From Torreya grandis (taxonomy: Eukaryota > Streptophyta > Pinopsida > Cupressales > Taxaceae), in NCBI GenBank assembly GCA_037957365.1, contig JARHVA010003260.1:310001-374000 (forward strand): a DNA stretch of 64,000 nt, read 5' to 3'. The stretch's first letter is position 1. Every line of letters starts with the position of its first letter. Positions 12,680-24,280 of the stretch are shown here, in pieces. Made by a program: the position numbers and the translations under genes. The notes beneath the pieces were generated by a model. That model was not told where the DNA came from. It searched no databases and saw nothing but the letters and a program-made list of their open reading frames with translations.

Positions 12680-13430
12680 TAGGTTCACTTAATAAAAAAT
12701 AAGATAAAACAACATCAACTTTGACACACTTTGGCATGCTTGGAATTTGCATACACATTTTAATTTTAACGTTGTCTTGGATAACTCAATTTAATACATA
12801 CATGTATTCAATATCACCCTAGTTTATGTAAGAACATTTTAGTATCCTAAAAAAACTATTTATATATATCAAATAATTGATTTTCACTCCCCTAAGAATA
12901 ATTAGATAGTTGTAGTTTTGATGTAGGTATTCACCTTTGTCGATAGTGTCCATGAACACTCAATAATGACTTTTAAAATTGGGTCATCTCCATTAGGTTG
13001 GCCTAGACATGTTTCATGGGTTTGTCATTGTGAGGATTCAAATATAAAATCAAATCAATTATGAGGTTATATCCATCTTTTCAAGTCCTAAAAACACCAA
13101 TAAATCAATTAACACTCTCTTGAGACATTATAATAAAGGCATACATATATGAAAACCCCTCAAAGGAGAATCCCTAGAGCTAAGTATGAATACAAAATGT
13201 AGGTTAAAGTTTCATGGTGCCAAGTGTTAAAAAACTAAACATTGCATTGCATTCTAGCATGATCATGGTAGTGCACAAACACACCTAGGTGGGAGAACTA
13301 TGTATAATTTGAGCCCTCTTTAGAGTATTGAAATGTAGGAAATGTTTAGTCACTCAATGTGGATTGATTGGGGTTGTATAACACACTATACTAACCCATT
13401 TTTAAAGGCTAATATTTTGTAAAAAATGAG
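12680..13430 (+). repeat. LTR-like repeat C, copy 1
   Basis: This segment matches 20270-20960 in the same orientation and 17580-18330 in inverted orientation. Shared landmarks in order are TTTGACACACTTTGGCATGC, TCTCCATTAGGTTGGCCTAG, ACACTCTCTTGAGACATTAT, a GTGGGAGAACTATGT block, CCCTCTTTAGAGTATT and GATTGGGGTTG. The order and the TATA-like string after copy 3 suggest a U3 region of an LTR. Confidence 0.65.
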
Positions 13431-15329
13431 GTTAAGGTTTCAAATGAAATAAAGAAAACATGGATCATCACATAGGACTGTGGGAAAACACACACAAAGG
13501 AGGTATCTAAATTTGAAGGCATAACAGTTTGAGGTGACAAAGACCTACATAGTCAACTAGGATAGTATCAATAGAGCCTAGATAATATCAATTATTATAG
13601 GGGTCTAGGGTTCATTAGCAATGTTTTAATAGGGTTTGAACTCTTATTTATTGATCTAATAAATTACTAAGTAGATACAGAGCCATTTTAGGGAAATTGA
13701 CAAACAAAGTGAGTCACAAAAAAAAAATTAAGCTATGTAGATCTCTCCTTCATGGTTTTGTCAATTATAAATATAGTAAGCACAATTTATCAAGAATAAA
13801 TATAGTAATTGATGTGAAATAATTTCACAAAATCACAATAATAGATATAAATAGAGATACAAAAAGAACATAAATAAACATGTAAAATAAGAAGACTAGA
13901 TTTAATGTGGTTCACCCAATTTGGGTTACATCCACCAAGAAACACTTGCTTAGATTTTATTACAAGCCATGAGAGTACAAACCACTCTTAGATTAGTATT
14001 TTCATAATTATAATGCATAAATATTATTTGGAGCTGTGCTCAACAAACCCTCCTGAATTCACACCTAAATTCGCACACTCTATTCTTCCTTCTCAAAGCC
14101 TTGTTCTCATGATGTATTACCTACGAAATATCCATCTCTACATAATACATCAACAAAGCGGTATTAAAAAACAATGGGTAACAAAACCATGGGCAGAATT
14201 AACTCAAAATAGTTTCATATTAAAAGAGGTCCATTAAAAAGGCGAGAATACATATAGAGTGTACAATATATTTAAAATGTACATTATTTGAAAATACATT
14301 TTAATTTAGAAATAGGCTCCACAACACAACACAATTTTAATCTACCCTTTTATATTTATATTTATATGATTATTTCCCTATTTTACACAATTTCAATATT
14401 CATAATTATATCTTATCTAGTCACATTAATCACAAAATAAGTGAAAAATTATGTATTGTTTGTCAACAAAGCCATGTGGCTACCCTAGATTAGAAATAAA
14501 GCTAAAAGGAATGTTTTGAGTTGTCTTCATTTTGCACTTTTTCTTAAATTAAGGTTATAGGCTAGGCCATTTTAAACATTAGTGCTAAACTATATTTTTG
14601 TTCATGCACTTGCATTACTAATCTAGGAAGGCAAACTTTCATCTATAATTATCTAATATTGGAGTCTAACATTGTGAAAAAAATACAATTTGTGCCTGGG
14701 TTAAATATGCAAGTATATGGGTAAGTGAATAGAGTAGTACCTATGTTTATAAGAGACAATACTTTATCCTATTGCATCTGTTATGTATTAGGGGACATTT
14801 AGACAATAGAAAAAAAAGTATAAGTAAAATATCACCGTGGTTACTGTCCATACATAACTTTGTGTTGGTTAAATTATTTTACATGATTTAATAATTTAAT
14901 CAAATCCTAGTATTTATTATAAAATTCATAAAAAAATATCATTTTTTACTAATTGAAATAATGCAATGTAATTTTTAAGAAAAAAATCAGAATACACACC
15001 TCAAAAATTAAAAGTGGCATGAGATTACACCTTGAACAAAAAGCACATCAAAATCACACTGGGAAGTCCAACCTTGGGATCAAAATAGAGTTAAGGTTTT
15101 AGGATCACAAGTAGCATCACTATAAGTTTATATGATAATATAAATAAAAATCACCATAAATGGAAATTAGACGGTCTCTAGAGCACTTGTAACATTTGCC
15201 ATGCCATAGGGTTTTTCACCTTGCTATCACACTACCATTTTTTTGTTTGGCTATGACATATATTCCTTAGCTTTTATTAGCATTCAATTGAGTTTCTATT
15301 GTAAATACATCTTTTGGTATTTTTTATTT
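13431..15329. other. AT-rich sequence without a gene
   Basis: No recognisable coding sequence. A stretch at 13905-13990 (GGTTCACCCAATTTGGGTTA and following) resembles sequence often seen in plant copia LTR leaders, from memory only. No paired copy is present. Confidence 0.35.
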
Positions 15330-16210
15330 TTTTTAATGATCTCCCCACAGGAGGTTACATCGTTAGATGCAACTTGGTTAAGATAAGAAAAAAATGGTAT
15401 TGCAGAAAGCTAGAAAGTCTGTGCCCAAAGTGCTCCACAAGGAAATGTACCCCCTTTTGAAGAAAATCCTCCTAAGGTTTTTTTATATGTTATCAAGTTT
15501 GATAAAGCATGTTAATGGATTTAATCTCATATCTTTATTGGTTATTTAGTGGGTCATATACCTTCAAAGTCTACGTTGAAAACTACGTCAAGATGTAATG
15601 GTATCCTCATGGCATCAAGATCATATGGGTGCAAAACTTAATGGAGGATTTCTTCCTTTTTAGGTTTGGAAACCATAAAAATTGAGCCTCCATTCACAAG
15701 CACGAGCCTTGCATTTTTAGGAGATTGCTACTTATTTTCTCCCACTAGAATTTAGACTCTATTGTCTCTTAGAAATATAAGCTCAAAGTATTGGTATGGG
15801 TAGAGTTTTTAGGCTCACTTATACCTTTATGGATATTTATATAAAAATTGGTTAAACTCTTAGGTCATTTCATTTTCTTTGAAATTGATAGTATCTATAC
15901 TGATAGACAATAATGATGCATTTACATGGAGGTTGACCTCACACAAGACCTTCGTGAAATGATATACATTCAAATTATAGGGAAACACTTCACCTAGTGT
16001 ATGATGTACATTAAACTTCCCAATAATTGTTTCCATTGTCAATCTCAAGACCACAAGATTAAGGATTGTCATCTTATGGTCATCATCAATCCATTGGCTA
16101 AGGCCATAATTGAGGAAAATAAACTCCAAATGGGAGCTAATGATGGTTGTAAAGTGACAAGTCAATGGAATAATTAGAATAATCATAATAGTAAAGGCTT
16201 GCTTCTAACT
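15330..16210 (+). pseudogene. LINE ORF1 relic with CCHC zinc knuckle
   Basis: Plus-strand translation, with stops, gives a segment like VWVEFLG...IPLWIF, then LGHFIFFEIDS, YMEVDLTQDLREMIYIQI, and a zinc knuckle CFHCQSQDHKIKDC (Cys-X2-Cys-X4-His-X4-Cys) near 16040-16080. This is the order of plant L1-type LINE ORF1 proteins: a DUF4283-like domain, then a CCHC knuckle. ORF1 binds the LINE RNA. The endonuclease of ORF2 follows at about 16.6 kb on the same strand, which supports the call. Several in-frame stops make it non-functional. Confidence 0.7.
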
Positions 16211-16599
16211 CTAAATTGATAATGACTACTATTATGCCAAATCTATCACTAGTTATTCAAACCCAAGATACAAAGCCCCATTTGCCTCCTTAAAAAAACC
16301 CTAAAATAATCATGGCAAGTAATTTTCAAGAAACTAATATGATTTTCAAAACTCAGAAGTCTTCATCTACTAATTTTTTTTTTAGTTACAAGAGTTCTTG
16401 ACTATAATGGTCTCTTAATTGGCCCCAAATCATAGGGAAACTGTTGTTTCTACTTATTGATAGGAAATGAGATATACACCAATCCCTTCCATTGGTATAA
16501 ATGAAGAAGATTTCTTGTAGAGTGAGAAATGGCTTGTGTTTCTTATGAATTTTCTCACTAAATGTTAGCAACAAAAGTTTTTAAACAATCACTTTTATG

Positions 16600-17130
16600 G
16601 TGCTCGAAGGTCAAGATGTGGAAAATTTGAACCTTGATAGTTTACAAAGATTTTTTTTCATGGTATGTATGTGTTCTAAATGACATGACCCAAATATATG
16701 TGGTTAGGGTTAGTTTTTATAACTTTTTAGATTTACATATTCTTTATCTACAAGAAGTGAAAAGTACTATGTTCTCCCTCCAAATGGAAACAAAAATGAT
16801 TTGGCCTAACACTACTTGTCACATGTCTAGCCACAACATGGGACGTGGCAGAGTGATTTATTTGATAGTGCCACTTTTTACCTCAATTTTAATAGACTAT
16901 GGGGTGGAACTGTATAATCATGCAATTTGGATGTTTTTAAATTTTGACATGTGGTCCCTTAGGTTAGCTAATATTTACACCTCCAACAACAATGATGAAA
17001 GATAGATATTCTGACAGTGGTTAGAAGAGTGAATCAAAGAAGTAAACTCAATATTTTTTAGAGAATTTAACATGGTGGTGTTTTGATTATTTTATACCTA
17101 ATATATATAAAATAATGGAGACTATGCACT
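16600..17130 (+). pseudogene. LINE ORF2 relic, apurinic-type endonuclease domain
   Basis: The open frame 16634-17005 gives LHILYLQEVKSTMFSLQ, MGRGRVIYLIVPLF and LRLANIYTSNNNDER. These match the plant LINE endonuclease (LQEvK with the metal-binding Glu, a GRGGVa strand, NvYasNdn). Past a stop the frame continues as QWLEE and FREFNMV, at the place of the conserved GDFN motif. Reverse transcriptase is not recognisable further on: after about 17.3 kb the sequence decays and then enters the inverted repeat C copy. The element is therefore 3'-truncated or interrupted. Confidence 0.75.
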
Positions 17131-17579
17131 AATTTAGATTGCATAAAAGATGGTAGTAAACACAATAATCTAAATTGAAAGGGGATAATTGATATTGTAA
17201 CTACTTGATTTATAATTAAAAATGCAAGAGAAGGATGATGGATTTAAAATATTATGATTGTCTATTGTTCACTAGAGATGTCAAAGGATTTGGAAATGAT
17301 CCAAATGTGTTCATAAATTAATAAGACCTAAACAAAGGTTGAAAACCTACCTAGACATTGTGAGAAAAGTCAGATGCCTATGATAACCAACACTATCAAG
17401 GTTTACTATTAGTATCTCTTTTCATATTAGGGGTCTAAATGTTTTTGGAGCCATGTGCTTGTAATTTCAATCTATTTATATGTGTTCACACCTCTTTGAT
17501 CCTAAATGGTAATACATATTATGTCTCTTTTGTACAAACCCTAATTTAACTTGATTAACCACATGATGACCTTAAAAAG
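17131..17579. other. Decayed sequence downstream of the LINE endonuclease
   Basis: A few strings (for example KDDGF near 17240) could belong to LINE ORF2 between endonuclease and reverse transcriptase, but the match is too weak to annotate as coding. Confidence 0.3.
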
Positions 17580-18330
17580 TTTTATAAATTTATGTTGAAC
17601 TGACCTTAACCAATCCCCATTGAATAGTTGAATGTTTCCTACCTTTAAATACTCTAAAGAGGGATCAAATCACACATAGTTCTCCCACTTATGTGCGTGT
17701 GTGTGCAAAATCATGAACAATCCAAAATGTAATTCCATATTTTGATATTTGATACTTAACACCATGTAAATTTAACCTTATGTATTTATATTTGGCTTGA
17801 TGGAATACTATAATAATTATCATTAGATATTTTATATGTTCATATTCCTATTGAATAATGTTCCAAGAGAGTGTCAGGTTTTTCCAATTGATGCTCAAAT
17901 GAATAATAACCATATGATTGATTTGTAAATATAGGTGATGCTTTGTTGATTTCCCACTATGACCAACCCATTAAATGTGTCTATGCCAATGTAATGGAGA
18001 CTTTAAAATTTTAAAAAATAGTAATTGAGACCCCTATAAATTAATGATAGATGGAGACACTAATGATAACTAACATTGTTCAAGTTTATCTATATTATCC
18101 TGCAAGTGAAAAAAAAATATCTAGGGTATGGACAATGTTTGCCTATGATTTTGAAGGTGTTCTTGTATATGCCAAGATAATCCTAAATAAATATGTCTAG
18201 TACATATAAGTGGTTAAGATAATATATGGGTATATTGATAGAGGGAAAGTGTGTTGAAGATTCAGGTGTATGTGCATTGTCCAAATATGTCAAAGTTTAT
18301 GTTTCCAAAGTGCCAAAGATCAAATTTAGG
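17580..18330 (-). repeat. LTR-like repeat C, copy 2 (inverted)
   Basis: The reverse complement of this segment follows copies 1 and 3 for about 700 bp: TTTGGAAACATAAACTTTGA, AATGCACATA, GTCTCCATTACATTGGC, ACACTCTCTTGGAACATTAT, AAGTGGGAGAACTATGT, CCCTCTTTAGAGTATT and AATGGGGATTGGTTA. It is therefore an independent insertion in the opposite orientation. Confidence 0.65.
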
Positions 18331-18470
18331 TCTCTAAAGATATTCCCATTTTAATATAGTATTGAAATGACTAAATTAAAAAAGATAAAATAAATAAATT
18401 TAGTACCTGTGATAACCATGTTTGATAATGATAGGTATAGTTAGAATGTGTCACTTGGTTCATGTGAGAT

Positions 18471-18557
18471 ATGCATTAAAAACACACACACGCACACACA
18501 CGCATGTGCGCGCGCACACACACACACACACATGTGTGTGTGTGTGTAAAAAATGCA
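18471..18557. repeat. Imperfect palindrome of CA/CG/TG alternating dinucleotides
   Basis: ATGCATTAAAAACACACACA at the left mirrors TGTGTGTAAAAAATGCAT at the right. Between them lie CGCACACACACGCATG, GCGCGCGCACACAC and CACATGTGTGTG. The alternating purine-pyrimidine tract with a CG core could adopt Z-DNA or a cruciform. The open frames in this tract are repeat artefacts. Confidence 0.85.
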
Positions 18558-18562
18558 TTCAT

Positions 18563-18566
<4 letters not shown>

Positions 18567-18618
<52 letters not shown>
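18567..18618. repeat. (AC)26 microsatellite
   Basis: Twenty-six uninterrupted AC units, separated from the palindromic CA/TG tract by about 20 bp. Likely polymorphic in length. Confidence 0.97.
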
Positions 18619-18622
<4 letters not shown>

Positions 18623-20159
18623 CCATGTCCTCTCACAATAAAAAATAATATAAATCATTGAAAAGGTAAGGAACAAATGCATTTGATGGCATATGAACCT
18701 AAATATCACTTGTTGAACTTGATTAAAGAATATTATGGGGCGAAAATGCCCCCAAGGAGATGTAATTGTTAAAACTATGAGTTGATGTAAATGCCCTAAC
18801 TACCACTAAATAATTTAGGGTTAAAATTTGAGTAATGCAATAACCTCAACCATGTTACCCAAAATACAAAAATAACTTAATTTTTTGAACCTTGAAATTA
18901 GGTTTGTATGTAAATGTGGAACCCTAAATCAAGTTCATATGTAAAGGTATAACCTAGAATTAGGTTTGTATGTAAAAGGATCAACCACTATAGATGGATA
19001 TAGGCTCAAATTTCTCACATAGAACCATTTTTACCAACTAATGATGAATATATAAAATATAAAAGTGTTTTCATGAACAAATTCCATACCCTATATGATC
19101 CATCTATCCCTCAAAGTAATATAGAATGTCAAAATCTGCCTTGAAACATCATAAAATGTCTCAATAGTTTCTAAAAATCATGTAGAATAAATTGTTCCTC
19201 AAAATCATGTGAATATGTCTCAATTTGACCCGTTTGGACTATATAATTTGTATCAAAATGTGAAATTCTCTATTTAACCTGGATTGAATCTCTCAAACAA
19301 GCCTATTATATTCCCCCTTTGAAATGAAAGATGAAACTTGTGAATCAGTCATCTAAAAAGAAAGAACTATGTGCATCACGTGTTATATAAAAAATAGTAT
19401 AAGAATATAAGGTACATATACAAACATGATTTGATATGCCCTCATATAAAAAATTTGATCACTACAAGCCCATGTGAATCATGTAATCCAAGGCACAAAT
19501 GATTGTTTGTTAGTAGCACACAAGATACAATCATTATAGTTCACTTAGAAATGGGTGTTTGATTCAGATAAAAATGTCAATGAAGCACATAGTGGTATGA
19601 ATTTTAGTAAATACCTGATATAAATCATGGAAAAATAAACAAAAATAGATAACACATAATATAAATATATTTGAAATTGATCACTACACCAAGCCCATAA
19701 TAATAGTAATTTTTTTCTATAGAAATATATATAAACCCACACACAATATCATTGTAAATAAATCATAAATAGACACATCACGATAAAGAATCACAAAAGT
19801 ATACAAGACATGACACAAACATGACATGGCCATGTCATGGACTAGAGGATCTATGACATAACTGACACATGACATGACAAGAACAATCAATGTACCCACA
19901 AATCATATAATGATATTTATAACACATAGTAACAATCAAACAATGATCAAGAATTATTATAATAATCAACATCAAATAAACATAAAATAATTAATGTGTG
20001 TTTTCATAATAAATCAATGTCAACATATAGTATAAATTTTTTTAATAGCCATATTAAATATCACTCTAAAATCTATGAAAAATAACAAGTGATGTATAAA
20101 TAGTCTATATATGATCAATGGACTAACATAGAAATATATAACCTAAGAAATGTGCCAAG
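18619..20159. other. AT-rich sequence without a gene
   Basis: No coding similarity. Near 18890-18980 a TTAGGTTTGTATGTAAA-like string occurs two or three times as short degenerate direct repeats. Nothing else stands out. Confidence 0.4.
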
Positions 20160-21060
20160 CTATACCCAACATGGGAATTCCTATAATTTAGAAAGTTTTC
20201 TGTGGGTCTGATAAATTTTACACATATGTATGTATATGTCTCATAGACAAATTATAGACACCTAAATTTGGTCTCTAGAACTTTGGAAACATAAAATTTG
20301 ATATACTTTGACATGCATGGACATTGCACATATATTTGAATCTTAAGCACAATATCCCTCTATATATCTAATCATATAATATATTAGCCACATATATTCA
20401 CTATATATTTTTATTTAAGATTAGTTGAGTATCTACATGAACCCTCTAGAATCCTATAAAAACCATCTTCTTATTTTAAATCCTTGGTTTACACTTCCAT
20501 GATAGTAGTGGTAAAATTTTATAGTGTTATTAATTGTAGGTGTCTCCATTTACTAATAATGTCAAGGGGACCTTAAAAATTATTTTTCAAAATTTTAAGT
20601 CTCCATTAGGTTAGGCTAGACACATTTCATAATTTAATCATGATGGGAATTAACAAATATCCATCTATAAATACAAATCACCCCTAAGGTCATTATACAT
20701 GAGCATCACTTGGAAAACACCTAGTACTCTCTTGGAACATTATCAAGATTAAAAGATATAATTTCATTCTATATTGTTCAAGATGTTTCCCCAACACTCA
20801 CATAAGTGGGGATAAATATGTATGGTTTGAGCCTTCTTTGGAGTTTTGGAACATAGGCAACATTCAACCATTCAATGGGAAGTGGTTGGGGTTAGTCCAA
20901 TGTAAAATAATAATAAAATTTTAAGGGAATATTGTGGTTGAAGAGAATAATTGGGGTTTAGGATATATATAAAGGATATATACATTTAAACATAGGATTA
21001 TATAGGTATACACACATGATCAATTTATAGGCACACACACAGGGCTCTCAAAGACATTAG
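20160..21060 (+). repeat. LTR-like repeat C, copy 3, with TATA-like sequence
   Basis: The segment 20270-20960 aligns with copies 1 and 2. A TATATATAAAGG string at about 20963-20975 follows the aligned part, as expected for a core promoter at the end of U3. The copy lies upstream of the plus-strand gag relic at 26.2-27.3 kb and could be its 5' LTR, but no 3' partner was found. Confidence 0.5.
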
Positions 21061-21989
21061 ACCCTCACTATGTACAAGAACACTATTGGTGAACCCTAAT
21101 AGTTATATTTGTCACAAGTGTTTGAATATTACAATAGAATATATGTATATTTTTATCTCCTATTTCCAATTTGAGTAGTTGATGAAGCATATACAAGGCA
21201 TTTATAGATTTAGTGATGACTTTTGTGTGTAATAAGTAGGAATAATTAGATAGTTACTTCATCCCTTTCTTACTATATCATTTATAATTAAGCAATCACA
21301 ATATCTATAAATTCATTTCAATTAAAATTAATGAATTTATTAATTTAATTTCCATACTTTGTATTAGTGCATATATTTTATATTTTATATCTCTTAGGTG
21401 TAAAATAAGTAAAACATTTTTGTGAATCCGATCATTACCTTGAATGCAAAAATCCTAAATTTTATTATACATAAGTGTTTCAAAATAATTATTAATATTT
21501 CCATTTTATGACCTTTTCAGGGTATGATTTTTACAATTTATTTTTAATTATATATTCTTTTTGATTTTCATTATTTGCGCAAAGGTTTCATGCTTATTCT
21601 CTTATTAGGGTTGTTACTTGTGTTCATTTTTTTGTATAACATTTTATTGAAAATTAATCTATTTTAAAAATGGTTGGAGGTATTTTTTAGTTTCATTAAT
21701 TTTATCAAAAAACCATTTTTATGTTTTAAAAATTCATCATGGGTTTTTTGGAATAGTCATTTATTTATTTTGATCTTGTCAAATTGTTTTTTGTCCACTC
21801 TTGTTATTTTTATTTTTAACATTTTTATGTGTCCCTTACTTAGGGTTGGGAATTATGGTTTCATTTATTATTATTATAGGGTTAAGACTAATTTCCATGA
21901 AAGTACAACCTTTAAACCCTACAATGTCTCATCCTATAGACTTTTGTTCTTTACTCATGTGTGACATATATTTATCCTAATGGATGTAC
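21061..21989. other. AT-rich sequence between repeat C copy 3 and the copia insertion
   Basis: No recognisable domain. The open frame 21674-21964 is Phe/Leu/Ile-rich, consistent with AT bias. By position this would be the leader and gag N-terminal region of the plus-strand gypsy relic. Confidence 0.35.
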
Positions 21990-22080
21990 AAATGACCATA
22001 CCAATGATGACATAGATGATAATGATAACATGGATAATGATACTAAATATTGGTATTCTAGTGATATACCCCTATACAAT
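21990..22080 (+). repeat. 91-bp direct repeat flanking the copia element, left copy
   Basis: AAATGACCATACCAATGATG through CCCTATACAAT is identical, as far as I can compare by eye, to 26115-26205 on the other side of the copia element. The last five bases (ACAAT) are shared with the LTR interior, so the left junction carries microhomology. Confidence 0.92.
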
Positions 22081-23064
22081 AAACATGCTCCGATCCCTAC
22101 TGAGTCAGGATCTTGCTCTACCAATTAGAACACATATGATTACTTCTTGTATTAGTAACTAAACACGAAATTATACCAAAATCAATAAGTAACTAGAAAT
22201 ATGAAACAACACAGGAATTGAGAGACAATACACAATTGTATTATATACATAGAAGAATATACAATAAGGAAGATGCCACTTCTTCCTCCACCTCAAAGGT
22301 TCGCCACGCCTCAAGACCTTCTTCCCTCTCTCTCTTGGTCACAACAATCAACTCCAATACAAAATTGATGTTCACCTCTCCAACCAGTCGGTAACACGCT
22401 GCCAGTTCACCAAGTACATAACCGTACTCCAAGTAGATCCCCTGCTCTCTGCTACCTGCAAATCACTAGACCTTACTCACCATGTAGATATCTCTACACC
22501 CCTGAAGAACCCTTATCCTTGCCTCACCAAGTCCTTATGATTCTTCAACCAGTACCCCGGTGGATCAGCTCCTTGACCTTGCAAACCTTGCAACTCTCCC
22601 TGATCATACACACTCAGCACCCCTTTGGAACTAGGAGGAGCTACACTAGCTCTCTCTAAAAGCTCTATGGATTTCTAGCACACTTTTACAATACAGCCCA
22701 TGAGTCCATATATAGATCTCATGCTTACAATAATTAGACTAACCTAATTATAATAAATAGACACGTAACTCAAGACTAAGACTAGCCTTCAACATGCAAA
22801 CTAACAATCCAAAAATAGACTCTTTAAAATCAACATGTGAACTGCTTGTTCACGCACAGGCTGCCGACGCCGGCTCCTCCATGACCGATGTCAACCAACT
22901 GGTAACCATCACCGGTTGCTTCCTCACTACCATCTAACTGACGTTGGTTGATCAGACCGATGTCGGTTGTCCTGCAACTGGTTCTGCAACTCCCCACAAC
23001 TCTGCATCCTCCATAACTTTTCCTGTTTGCATCCTGATGAATATTTTAGCTCCACAACCTAACA
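22081..23064 (-). repeat. Copia 3' LTR (outer end trimmed)
   Basis: In element orientation it starts TGTTAGGTTGTGGAGC at 23064. Its outer end lacks the bases matching 25110-25125 (TGTCAGGGAACCTAGA) and joins the host at the shared ACAAT. A TATA-like TCTATATATGG lies on the minus strand near 22703-22716. Confidence 0.88.
22860..22970. repeat. Near-palindromic 12-mers in copia U3, about 21-bp spacing
   Basis: Variants of ACCGACGTYGGT start at about 22863, 22884, 22905, 22937 and 22956 (for example ACCGATGTCGGT at 22956-22967). They lie upstream of the TATA-like box in element orientation. Their core RCCGAC equals the plant DRE/CRT element. A diverged copy of the array is in the other LTR at about 25915-26030. 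Confidence 0.8.
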
Positions 23065-23083
23065 ATCTCCCACTTGGAGATAA
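23065..23083 (-). promoter_or_regulatory. Copia polypurine tract
   Basis: Minus strand reads CTCCAAGTGGGAGAT directly before the LTR start TGTTAGG. AAGTGGGAGATTGTTAGG-like junctions are typical of plant copia elements. Confidence 0.75.
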
Positions 23084-24060
23084 ATAGCTGCACCTATACC
23101 TGTACCTGTACATTGTCTAAATTATTCCCTAGCTTGTATCCCTCTTCAAGATCCATCCTGAAGACCGACCACCACACAACTGTGATGCTATCCCTATCAT
23201 TCAAGTAACCTGCCATATCCAAACCTACACATCCATGTAGTGAAGAACTTGACCCTGCATAACAAGAAACCCTGCTGCTAGTCCCACTGAACTACCCTCC
23301 AGTACTCCTTCCCCGAATTGGCTCCATACTTTTTGACAACCCCCACTGATTGGGAAAACTCAGGCCTACAATAGACCTCATGTGATTTCGAACCCTGTTT
23401 CAAGCTAAGCTTGAACTATCCAGCCATTGGTGTGCTTTCTAATTCTGCATCATGCGTAATGAACCTTGCCAACACCATCTTCACATCAGCTCCCACTAGA
23501 GATAAAATCTCCATGTCTCTTATGACAAAGAATTTTACTGCTCCAAATTCTTCATGACACGCCTTTGAACTAACCTTACCTTTAGCTCAGCAAAACCCTG
23601 TATGTATAAACCTGCTAGCAAATCACCCACATATAGTAACATAATAATGTTGCAATCATTATCCACTTGGTAAGATAAACACAATAGTTACATTGACATT
23701 AACTGAAGCCATGCTTAGTCATCCACATGTCAAACCTGTACCACTGTCCTGCAGCTTCTTCAAGACCTATACCTTGGCTTTCCATCTCATGTATCCATCC
23801 ACTCTCTTCTCTAAAATGGGAATCCATTCCATCTCTCAGTGCTTTCTTTCAGCTGACAACTCTACCAAAAATACCTGTTTGGTTCTTCTCCAAGGACTCA
23901 CACTTCTCATCCATGCCAAGCTCCCACTGTATCTGGATTCTACCTGCATTGCTTCTTCCATCTTCCTGGTTCTTGACCATCAATAAGCAATATAAAGAAG
24001 GTGAACAATGAATATGAGGTTCACTTACTCTTTCTAACCTCGACATGAGCATTTGAGACT
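23084..24060 (-). pseudogene. Copia reverse transcriptase / RNase H remnant
   Basis: Minus-strand translation near 23570-23650 gives CNIIMLLYVGDLLAGLYIQG, which aligns with the copia RT active site (LLYVDDMLVAG). The first catalytic Asp of the DD pair is Gly here. Further on, frames with stops give GYGRLL- and LNDRDSI-like pieces at the place of the RNase H motif VDSDYAGDLDKRRSI. The upstream part of RT is missing. Two plus-strand frames at 23693-24011 are shadows. The enzyme cannot be functional. Confidence 0.65.
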
Positions 24061-24089
24061 TGTTGACAGCTTGCTGTCTACCCAATATC

Positions 24090-24280
24090 CATTCCAGTGA
24101 CCGATCTCAGCCATCTCCCAGTCTGCTCCTGACCGATGTCGGTTTCCTGCACTGACCCTGACTGTCAACATCATCTCCCTAGCCGACGCCGGTATCCTTT
24201 CTATCGATGTTGGTTCTTCATGACCGACGTTGGTCTTCCTATTACCGACGTCAGTTACTATATGACAGATGCTGGTACCT
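24090..24280. repeat. 21-bp-phased near-palindrome array at the internal deletion of the copia element
   Basis: Units ACCGATGTCGGT (24132-24143), GCCGACGCCGGT (24182), ATCGATGTTGGT (24203), ACCGACGTTGGT (24223), ACCGACGTCAGT (24244) and ACAGATGCTGGT (24265) follow each other at 20-21 bp in the last five. The same motif type is in both LTRs. It lies between the gag-protease frame and the RT remnant, where most of pol is missing. Confidence 0.85.

Noticed and set aside
18422..18709. Open frames of Thr-His or Cys-Val repeats on both strands
   Set aside because: Pure translation of the CA/TG microsatellite.
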